From: Planctomycetota bacterium
GTDB lineage: Bacteria > Planctomycetota > Phycisphaerae > Sedimentisphaerales > SM23-30
Reading direction: 5' to 3'
Assembly (NCBI GenBank): GCA_022705365.1
Contig: JAKJEP010000226.1
Location: 1 to 5,950, forward strand
DNA: 5,950 nucleotides
Shown here: piece by piece, positions 1 through 5,398 of the stretch
How positions within the stretch are numbered: position 1 is the first letter of the stretch
How the letters are laid out: every line of letters begins with the position of its first letter
Notes under the pieces: model-generated
Told to the model about the DNA's origin: nothing
The model's database searches: none
The model's input: only the letters and a program-made list of their open reading frames with translations
Made by a program: the position numbers and the translations under genes

Positions 1-2
1 AT

Positions 3-506
3 AGTATAGTGAACACAGCCGCCATAACCTTCAACTACGGCTGGGACACAATCCCAGAAAAAATACAATGTACACATTGCAAAACAGATAATGATTCCAA
101 AACTATTTTGTGTCAAAAATGCAATGAAGAACTTCTTTCTGAATATGAATGCATTAACATTAATTGTAAGACTAAAATTTTTAGAATGTTTCTTCCTAAT
201 GGCCAGGATGCCCCAGGTAAACTGTTAGATATGTGCCGTTCTCTGCATGCGGAAGAAAACGCTATTATAGGGCTTGCGGGTATTAGTAAACCCGTAAACG
301 GAGAAAATAAAAAATTAGTTCTTTACACCACAACATTTCCATGTAACCTTTGTGCTAATAAAATTGTCGCCGCTGGAATAAAAACTGTAGTTTATGCTGA
401 ACCTTATCCGATGAAACAAGCAGAAGAAATACTTAGGGCCGGTGGCGTGAAAGTAGAAAAATTTATGGGAGTTAAAAGTACCGCCTATTTCCGGCTTTAT
501 GCGTAA
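3..506 (+). CDS. deoxycytidylate deaminase-family protein, 5'-truncated by window edge
   Basis: The frame is open to the left edge, so the GTG at 9 is probably internal and the true start lies outside. Seen (numbering from that GTG): NYGWDTIP at 9-16, matching the early 'G-W/Y-N-x-x-P' strand of dCMP deaminases; HAEENAI at 80-86 (zinc ligand His80, proton-shuttle Glu82); PCNLC at 111-115 (zinc ligands Cys112, Cys115); then AAGIKTVVYAEPYP and a C-terminal FMGV...AYFRLY block. These fit a zinc-dependent (deoxy)cytidine nucleotide deaminase. The EPYP and 'GV..AYF.LY' ending resembles, from memory, the deaminase domain of anti-phage dCTP/dCMP deaminases (AvcD-like), which carry an N-terminal P-loop kinase-like domain; whether one is present upstream cannot be seen. 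Odd: CxxC pairs at 21/24 and 35/38 plus Cys48/Cys53 form a zinc-ribbon-like insert. Strongly AT-rich compared with all genes to the right, suggesting transfer. The deaminase fold is confident; substrate and defence role are inference. Confidence 0.85.
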   Translation, partial: SIVNTAAITFNYGWDTIPEKIQCTHCKTDNDSKTILCQKCNEELLSEYECININCKTKIFRMFLPNGQDAPGKLLDMCRSLHAEENAIIGLAGISKPVNGENKKLVLYTTTFPCNLCANKIVAAGIKTVVYAEPYPMKQAEEILRAGGVKVEKFMGVKSTAYFRLYA

Positions 507-519
507 GGAGATGGTAAAA

Positions 520-687
520 ATGGATAATAGCACAACCTCAAATGACAATAAAAAACAAGAAATTCAACTAAAATCCGCTATTGACAATTCTCAAAAGGAA
601 AATAAGTCGTTATTTAACACTAAGGTCCAAAATATGCCAAATCCTGTAAGAGGCCTTCCTTTCACTCTCCATCCAGTCCGGAGATAA
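520..687 (+). CDS. small hypothetical protein (55 aa) downstream of deaminase
   Basis: Not recognised. The ATG at 520 is preferred over an ATG at 499 (which overlaps the deaminase end) because AAGGAG at 505-510 lies 9 nt before it; an ATG at 511 directly abuts the same site and is too close. The product is hydrophilic and rich in Asn, Lys, Gln and Ser (residues 1-38), then Pro- and Arg-containing (NPVRG, HPVRR at the C-terminus); no membrane segment, signal peptide or cysteine. It begins 13 nt after the deaminase stop and shares its AT-rich composition, so the two are probably co-transcribed and moved together. Could also be a spurious or truncated frame, since no family support can be given. 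Moderate confidence that it is translated, none on function. Confidence 0.5.
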   Translation: MDNSTTSNDNKKQEIQLKSAIDNSQKENKSLFNTKVQNMPNPVRGLPFTLHPVRR

Positions 688-697
688 AGGTAAATTT

Positions 698-720
698 AAG
701 ACATAATAGCCGTCTTTTTT
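698..720 (+). terminator. weak candidate intrinsic terminator after the deaminase pair
   Basis: AAGAC (698-702) can pair with GTCTT (712-716) around a 9-nt loop, and a run of T follows (715-720). The stem is only 5 bp, so strength is doubtful, but the position, 10 nt after the stop of the small ORF and just before the convergent lpxI remnant, is right for a terminator. Confidence 0.3.
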
Positions 721-1054
721 ACCCGGTATGCCCCACAATCGCAATTTTGTACTCATCCGCCAGCTTCAGCGTCTCCGGCATATCCAGAATCAGGGTCTTG
801 CCCGCCTCCACCACCACGCAGCCGGCCTTGTTCTTCTTCAAATTCTCGATGGTCGCTACCCCCACCGTCGGCACATCGAACCGCATATCCTGATTCGGCT
901 TGGCCGTCTTAATCAGCGTCCAGCCGCCCGCCCGGCACAGATACCCCGCCCGCTCGATCATTCGGTCGGTCCCCTCAATCGCTTCCACCGCGATCACCTC
1001 CCGCTCCTTCACCGCAATCGCCTGCCCGATGGCCACCCCCCCGCCATGTGGGTC
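719..1054 (-). pseudogene. lpxI: lpxI remnant: C-terminal part of UDP-2,3-diacylglucosamine pyrophosphatase (DUF1009)
   Basis: LpxI hydrolyses UDP-2,3-diacylglucosamine to lipid X in lipid A synthesis, at the cytoplasmic side of the inner membrane. The - strand frame ending with TAA at 719-721 reads IGQAIAVKEREV, AVEAIEGTDRMI, then K-TAKPNQDMRFDVPTVG, and VVVEAGKTLILD near the end, all in the order of the C-terminal LpxI (DUF1009) domain. Only about 105-110 residues are present, while LpxI proteins are about 270-280. The frame has a TGA at 1055-1057, no ATG after it, and only a GTG at 1034-1036 inside conserved sequence. The entire N-terminal domain and the start of the C-terminal domain are missing, and the DNA beyond about 1045 does not translate into LpxI in any - strand frame I read. 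So I call a truncated remnant rather than a shifted gene. If the cell makes lipid A it must use another copy or LpxH/LpxG. A 7-base C run (1036-1042) lies right at the break. Confidence 0.8.
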
Positions 1055-1071
1055 TCAGTCATGCCCTGTCA

Positions 1072-1085
1072 CCGCAAGCTTGCGG
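1072..1085. repeat. perfect 14-bp palindrome at the lpxI breakpoint
   Basis: CCGCAAGCTTGCGG is its own reverse complement. It lies inside a stretch of about 100 bases (1043-1140) flanked by GTCAT (1058-1062) and ATGAC (1113-1117), which are also inverted. The stretch belongs neither to lpxI nor to kdsB. It could be an insertion scar, part of a small palindromic interspersed element, or simply intergenic sequence brought in by a rearrangement. Confidence 0.7.
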
Positions 1086-1197
1086 ATTATCCAAAAAGGC
1101 TCTGGCTCCCCAATGACAAGAGTTCGAAGAGCTTTTGACGCTGGTTTCATATTTGGCTTTAAAAACTTCTGGCAAGTGGAATAATTTTATTTCCAAT

Positions 1198-1226
1198 TTG
1201 ACACCACCTGGGGATTCTGCTAAGAT
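1198..1226 (+). promoter_or_regulatory. sigma70-type promoter for kdsB
   Basis: A perfect -35 box TTGACA (1198-1203) and TAAGAT (1221-1226, 4 of 6 to TATAAT, with T, A at the start and AT at the end) are separated by exactly 17 nt. A start near 1233 would leave a leader of about 55 nt before the kdsB GTG. The region just before the -35 is AT-rich (1179-1198), which would suit an UP-like element. It is the only good promoter seen before the kdsB-pyrG-DUF1844 run. Confidence 0.7.
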
Positions 1227-1230
1227 CGCC

Positions 1231-1271
1231 TTGCAGTTGGTTTAACGGCTAAAAAAGGTTTAACCCTGCAA
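1231..1271 (+). promoter_or_regulatory. possible hairpin in kdsB leader
   Basis: TTGCAG (1231-1236) is inverted as CTGCAA (1266-1271), and GGTT (1239-1242) can pair with AACC (1262-1265) after a 2-nt bulge, giving about 10 bp around a roughly 19-nt loop. GGTTTAAC is also directly repeated at 1239-1246 and 1257-1264. The structure would end 5 nt before the ribosome site, so it could modulate translation, but this is only inferred from base pairing. Confidence 0.3.
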
Positions 1272-1286
1272 TTTACAGGAGTTTAC

Positions 1287-2021
1287 GTGAATACGGTAGC
1301 AGTGATTCCTGCTCGATTCGCCTCGTCTCGCTTTCCAGGAAAACCTCTCGCTAAAGATACCGGCAAATACCTCATTCAGCATGTGTATGAACGGGTTTGC
1401 CAGGCCTCTTCGCTGGATGGGGTGCTGGTGGCCACCGACGATGAGCGGATCGGCAAGGCCTGCGATGAATTCGGCGGCCGCTGGTGCATGACCCGGACCG
1501 ACCATCCCAGCGGGACCGACCGCATCGCCGAAGCCGTCGCCCGACTGGACGCCGATATCATCGTCAACGTCCAGGGCGACGAACCGGAAATCGCGCCCGG
1601 CCATATCGATCGTCTGGTCGAGCTGATCCGCGGCGACCGCCAGGCGGATATGGCCACCCTGTCCGCCGTTTTTGCCGCCGGGGAAGATGTAAATAACCCC
1701 AACGTGGTCAAGGTAGTGGTGGATCATCTCAGCCATGCCCTCTATTTTTCCCGCTGGCCGATCCCCTACAACCGCGATTCCCAGCCGCAATCGGAGATTA
1801 TCTATCGCAAACACCTGGGGCTGTATGCCTATCGCCGGGAGGCCCTTCTCCAGCTCAGCCGGCTGACCCCCACCCCGCTGGAAAAAGCCGAAAAACTCGA
1901 ACAGCTTCGCGCTCTCGAAAACGGCATGGTCATCGCCGTCGCCGAGGTCCACCACACCGCCGTCGGCATCGATACCCCCCAGCAATATGAGGAATTTGTC
2001 AAACGGTATAAAATGCGATGA
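1287..2021 (+). CDS. kdsB: 3-deoxy-manno-octulosonate cytidylyltransferase (CMP-Kdo synthetase)
   Basis: Activates Kdo with CTP to CMP-Kdo plus pyrophosphate, the donor for Kdo transfer onto lipid A; cytosolic. The 244-residue product has the usual length and motif order of KdsB: VIPARFASSRFPGKPL at 6-21 (nucleotide-binding loop), ATDDERI at 49-55, MTRTDHPSGTDRIAEA at 68-83, VNVQGDEP at 93-100 (Asp98 binds metal in the family), YFSRWPIPYNR at 153-163, KHLGLYAYRREAL at 175-187, LEKAEKLEQLRALENG at 198-213 and GIDTPQQYE at 227-235. GTG start chosen because AGGAG at 1277-1281 is 5 nt upstream and IPAR must be near the N-terminus. First gene of an apparent operon with pyrG, 36 nt downstream, which makes its CTP co-substrate. 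All signature residues are intact, so it should be functional. Very sure. Confidence 0.97.
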   Translation: MNTVAVIPARFASSRFPGKPLAKDTGKYLIQHVYERVCQASSLDGVLVATDDERIGKACDEFGGRWCMTRTDHPSGTDRIAEAVARLDADIIVNVQGDEPEIAPGHIDRLVELIRGDRQADMATLSAVFAAGEDVNNPNVVKVVVDHLSHALYFSRWPIPYNRDSQPQSEIIYRKHLGLYAYRREALLQLSRLTPTPLEKAEKLEQLRALENGMVIAVAEVHHTAVGIDTPQQYEEFVKRYKMR

Positions 2022-2057
2022 ACAGCAAAATGAAAATAAAAGGAATGAGAGTGTACT

Positions 2058-3930
2058 TTGAGTGAAGATTTAGTAAGCAGTATCAGCAACGTTTCCGATG
2101 ACACGGAATTTTATACCCCGCTGCCCAAAGGCTACATCAAGGGCCGGTGCAAGTATGTCGTCATCACCGGCACCGTCATGAGCGGGCTGGGCAAGGGGAT
2201 TTTCTCCTCCAGCCTGGCCAAACTCCTCCAGGACAAAGGACTCAATGTCGCCCCCATCAAGCTGGAAGGATACCTCAATATCGATTCGGGAACCCTGAAT
2301 CCCTTCCGCCACGGCGAAGTGTTCGTGCTCGACGACGGCATGGAATGCGATATGGACCTGGGCACCTACGAACGCATGCTCGGCAAAAACCTTAGCCGGG
2401 ACAACTTCACCACCAGCGGCCAGATCTTCACCCGCGTCCTCGAAAAAGAACGGCACGGCGACTACCTCGGCCGCGATGTCCAGATGATTCCCCACGTCAC
2501 CGGCGAAGTCAAACTCCGCCTGCGGGAACTGGCCGTGCAAAGTGAACGAAATCAAAGACGCCATCAAAGCTGTTTCTGCCGACAAAGACGTGGTGATTGT
2601 CGAAATCGGCGGCACCGTCGGCGACGTCGAAAACGCCTATTTCCTCGAAGCCATGCGCGAACTGGCCTACGAAGAAGGCCCCAATTCCGTCTGCTTTGTC
2701 GCCCTCACCTACGTCCTCGAACCCAAAACCCTCGGCGAACAAAAATCCAAGGCCGCCCAGCTCGGCATCAAACGCCTGATGGAACTGGGCATCCAGCCCC
2801 ACATCATCGCCTGCCGCGCCGACAATCCCGTCTCCGAAAAAGTACGCCAGAAAATCGCCCAATATACCAACGTCCCCATGGAGCGGGTCTTCAGCATGCA
2901 CGATTGCGAAAGCATCTATGTCATTCCCGGCATGCTCCGGGAGGCGGGACTGGATTTCGAGGTCATCCGCCTGCTGGAACTGGACCGCCGCGTGGACCTC
3001 ATGCACGAACGCAAGGCCTGGCTCGAATGGTGCGATTTCGTGGACCGCATCAAAATCGTCCGCCACGAAGTCAAAATCGGCATCACCGGCAAATACACCT
3101 CCTTGCGCGATAGCTACGCCAGCATCATCCACGCCCTCGAACACAGCGGCGTCCACCTGGCCACCCAGGTCCACATCGAATGGATCGACACCAGCACCGT
3201 GACCGATGCCAATGTCGCCGAAAAACTCGCCGGCCTCCACGGCATTATCGTTCCCGGCGGATTCGGCGTCCGCGGCACCAACGGCAAAATGGCCTGCATC
3301 CGCTACGCCCGCGAAAACCGCCTGCCCTTCCTGGGCATCTGTTTCGGCTTCCAGTTGGCGGTCATCGAATTCGCCCGCCATGTCTGCTCCCTGCCCCACG
3401 CCAACAGCAGTGAACTCGATCCCCAATCCAAAACCACGGTCATCGACATCCTGCCCGAACAGAAAAAAATCGAAGGTCTCGGCGGCAATATGCGGCTGGG
3501 CGGCAAGGATGTCATCCTCACCGAAAACACCATCACCTGGCGGCTGTTCGGCCAAAAATCCTCCGTCCGCATGCGCTTCCGCCATCGCTTCGAAGTCGTC
3601 CCGGAATTCATCGAAGTCCTTACCCGCCACGGCCTGGTCTTTTCCGGCAAGGCCCCCGATCATCCCATCATGCAGGTCCTGGAATTGCCGGATCATCCGT
3701 ATTTCCTCGGCACCCAGGCCCACCCCTGCCTGACCAGCAAACCCCTGCGGCCCCAGCCCCTGTTCCTCGGCCTGGTCGCCGCCGCTCGAAAATTCGCGTA
3801 TCCGGCCCAGGATATACCCAACGCGGTTTCCGCCGCCGAAATCATCCTCAAACAAACCAGCCCTTCGGACAACGCGGCTGATGGAGAAAAATTATGTCAA
3901 ACCCGGAAAAAAATCAAGGCAAGATCATAA
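2058..3930 (+). pseudogene. pyrG: CTP synthase, frameshifted at a duplicated segment
   Basis: PyrG aminates UTP to CTP using ATP and glutamine. First part (TTG start at 2058, AGGA at 2041-2044): an N-terminal extension of about 30 residues, then VITGTVMSGLGKG (P-loop, 35-47), RHGEVFVLDDG, ECDMDLGTYER and GDYLGRDVQMIPHVT (to 148). Second part, one frame over (open from GTG 2542, which lacks a ribosome site): DVVIVEIGGTVGD at 16-28, IPGMLREAGL, GITGKY, VPGGFGVRG, GICFGFQLAVIEFAR with nucleophile Cys267, GGNMRLGG, RFRHRFEV, AHPCLTS (394-396). Joined, the protein is about 609 residues; PyrG is usually 530-560. The break is a duplicated 14-codon segment plus one base (2502-2586). The first frame happens to stay open to 3113, but after 2543 it is not PyrG. 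The triad motif HPE is HPC here. PyrG is normally essential, so the break may be an assembly fault; otherwise another copy or CTP source is needed. Identity of the family is certain; whether it is a true pseudogene is not. Confidence 0.75.
2502..2586 (+). repeat. two versions of one 14-codon pyrG segment in tandem, +1 nt
   Basis: Copy 1 (2502-2543) reads GEVKLRLRELAVQS in the upstream frame; copy 2 (2545-2586) reads NEIKDAIKAVSADK in the downstream frame; base 2544 (G) is extra. They align as G/N, E/E, V/I, K/K, L/D, R/A, L/I, R/K, E/A, L/V, so they are divergent forms of the same helix. In E. coli PyrG exactly 14 residues separate IPHIT from DVVLVEIGG, so either copy alone gives the normal length. 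The 43-nt excess is what shifts the frame. Confidence 0.75.
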
Positions 3931-4274
3931 CCGACGAAGATTGGAAAACCCAGGCCCAGCGGGAAAAGGAAAAACTCCAGCAGAAGGAAAAATCCCAGAC
4001 CCCCCGCCGCCCCGCGGGAACCATGCCCCCCGCCAATTTCATGACCCTGGTCAATTCGATCATGATCCAGGTCCTCTACTGCCTCGGCCAGATCGAAGAC
4101 CCCAATGGCGGTGTCCCTCCCGTCAATCTCGACCTGGCCAAACATCATATCGATATGCTCCAGGTCATCGAGGATAAAACCAAGGGCAATCTGTCCGAGG
4201 AGGAAACCAAGGCCCTGGCCATGGCCCTGCACGAAGTCCGCCTCCAATTCGTCCAGGCCGCCCAAATCGCATAA
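3894..4274 (+). CDS. DUF1844 family protein
   Basis: A 126-residue protein of unknown function. Residues 1-45 are charged and probably disordered (Lys, Glu and Gln rich, then a Pro-Arg stretch). From about 46 to 122 it follows the DUF1844 pattern: NFMTLVNSIMIQVLYCLGQI at 48-67, a short link with DPNGG, then VNLDLAKHHIDMLQVIEDKT at 78-97, KGNLSEEE at 97-104 and a final helix ALHEVRLQFVQ at 111-121. No signal peptide and no clear membrane span. ATG chosen because GGAG (3883-3886) is 7 nt upstream. It overlaps the last 37 nt of pyrG in another frame, so the two are probably translationally coupled and transcribed from the kdsB promoter. Family assignment is confident; the biochemical role is not known to me. 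Confidence 0.88.
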   Translation: MSNPEKNQGKIITDEDWKTQAQREKEKLQQKEKSQTPRRPAGTMPPANFMTLVNSIMIQVLYCLGQIEDPNGGVPPVNLDLAKHHIDMLQVIEDKTKGNLSEEETKALAMALHEVRLQFVQAAQIA

Positions 4275-4327
4275 AAACTCAAGGCGGCTGTACCCATTGT
4301 GCCTGGTGCATTTTTCCGAAACCAACT

Positions 4328-4378
4328 TTGAATTTTTATTTGTCATTTTGCTTTTTAATTTTTGATATTTGATTTTGT
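4328..4378 (+). promoter_or_regulatory. T-rich low-complexity spacer before sppA
   Basis: About 50 bases made almost only of T-rich words (TTTGAATTTT, TTTTTAATTTTTGATA, TTTGATTTT) on the sppA coding strand, sharply unlike the GC-rich genes on both sides. It can hold a weak sigma70-like promoter (TTGTCA at 4340-4345, no convincing -10; TGATAT at 4363-4368 is at 17-nt spacing but only 3 of 6). It may equally be a copy of a dispersed AT-rich intergenic repeat. The rest of the 4275-4390 gap shows no gene. Confidence 0.3.
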
Positions 4379-4390
4379 AAGGAGCCTTCC

Positions 4391-5395
4391 GTGCCGGCCA
4401 TCAGAAAACGTCATCTCGGTCTTTTACTAAGTATCTGCCTTTCTCTCTCCCTGGCCGGCTGCGGGTCCGGTGCCTATGTGATTGAACCGATCCCTTCCCG
4501 CCAGGGCCTCTCGGAAACCCAGGTCAAGGCCGACCCCGGCTGGTTCATTTCCGATAAGGTGGCCATTATCGATGTCGATGGCATCATCATGAACGAACAG
4601 CAGTCCGGACTCTTCCGCGTCGGCGAAAACCCCGTCAGCCTCTTCGCCGAAAAACTCGACAAGGCCAAAACCGATAAACACGTCAAGGCCGTCATCCTCC
4701 GCCTCAATACCCCCGGCGGTACCGTCGCCGCCAGCGACATCATGTACCATTACCTCCTCGAGTTCAAACAGGAAACCCAAAAGCCGGTCCTGGCCTATAT
4801 GATGGACGTCGCCGCCAGCGGCGGCTATTACCTCGCCTGCGCCTGCGACGGCATCATGGCCCAGCCCTCCACCGTCACCGGCAGCATCGGCACCATCCTC
4901 CAAACCGTCAGCTTCGAGGGCACCATGCAGAAAATCGGCGTCAAGGCCGACGCCATCAAAAGCGGTAAAATGAAGGATATGGGTTCCCCCCTCCATGACC
5001 TGCAAACCGAGGAACGCCAGCTTTTGCAAAACATCATCAACCAGTATTACGAAAATTTCCTGGCTGTCGTCCTGGCCGGCCGCAAAAATCTCGACCGCGA
5101 AAAACTCCTCCCCCTGGCTGACGGCCGCGTTTATACCGGCGGCCAGGCCCTCGAGGCCGGCCTCATCGACCGCCTCGGCTATCCCACCGACGCCATCGCC
5201 TGGGCCAAACAAATGGCCCATCTCGGCAAGGCCAAAATCGTCACCTACCACCGCCCCTACGGCTACAAACCCAACTTCTACGCCTCCGCCGGCGAAAACC
5301 TCAATCCCCAGTCTCTCATCAACATCGAGCTGCCTCGCTGGCTCCGCTGCGAAGGCGCCCAGTTCCTCTACCTCTGGCAGCCGGAAACAAACTGA
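4391..5395 (+). CDS. sppA: signal peptide peptidase SppA-like S49 serine protease, predicted lipoprotein
   Basis: S49 peptidases cut remnant signal peptides and other membrane-associated peptides at the periplasmic face, using a Ser-Lys dyad. Seen in the 334-residue product: positive N-terminus (RKRH), hydrophobic stretch 9-22, lipobox LAGC at 21-24 (Cys24 would be lipidated), VAIIDVDGII at 57-66, VILRLNTPGG at 101-110, VAASGGYYLA at 140-149 with nucleophile Ser143, STVTGSIG at 160-167, and IKSGKMKDMGSP at 189-200. Lys195 lies 52 residues after the serine, the spacing recalled for Bacillus subtilis SppA (Ser147/Lys199), so the dyad appears intact. GRVYTGGQALEAGLID at 245-260 is also typical. 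This is the short, single-domain form, not the 67-kDa E. coli type. GTG start: AAGGAG (4379-4384) is 6 nt upstream and the signal peptide follows at once. Separated from the upstream operon by a 116-nt spacer. Odd: anchoring by a lipid instead of a membrane helix. Fold assignment very sure. Confidence 0.95.
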   Translation: MPAIRKRHLGLLLSICLSLSLAGCGSGAYVIEPIPSRQGLSETQVKADPGWFISDKVAIIDVDGIIMNEQQSGLFRVGENPVSLFAEKLDKAKTDKHVKAVILRLNTPGGTVAASDIMYHYLLEFKQETQKPVLAYMMDVAASGGYYLACACDGIMAQPSTVTGSIGTILQTVSFEGTMQKIGVKADAIKSGKMKDMGSPLHDLQTEERQLLQNIINQYYENFLAVVLAGRKNLDREKLLPLADGRVYTGGQALEAGLIDRLGYPTDAIAWAKQMAHLGKAKIVTYHRPYGYKPNFYASAGENLNPQSLINIELPRWLRCEGAQFLYLWQPETN

Positions 5396-5398
5396 GGA

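Noticed and set aside
1055..1150. A 31-codon - strand ORF (ATG at 1148-1150, stop 1055-1057) in frame with the lpxI remnant
   Set aside because: It shows no LpxI similarity, no clear ribosome site was found and it lies in the breakpoint segment; likely chance.
1260..1985. Open frame of 241 codons on the - strand opposite kdsB
   Set aside because: Glycine- and aspartate-rich antisense shadow; kdsB on the + strand has every family motif.
2544..3113. Continuation of the first pyrG frame as a 190-residue Arg/Pro/His-rich tail
   Set aside because: It is the +1 shadow of the real PyrG frame; conserved CTP synthase motifs are in the other frame from 2545 on.
2509..3855. Long open frame on the - strand (448 codons) opposite pyrG
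   Set aside because: Its product is a low-complexity mix of Asp, Gly, Ala, Val and Phe, as expected from the antisense of a GC-rich, codon-biased gene; the + strand matches CTP synthase throughout.
4275..4327. Possible terminator after the DUF1844 gene
   Set aside because: Only about 5 mostly G-U pairs can form before the T run (TGTGC/GTGCA region); too weak to list as a feature.
4427..5251. Long open frame on the - strand (274 codons) opposite sppA
   Set aside because: Same antisense low-complexity pattern; the + strand carries all S49 peptidase motifs.
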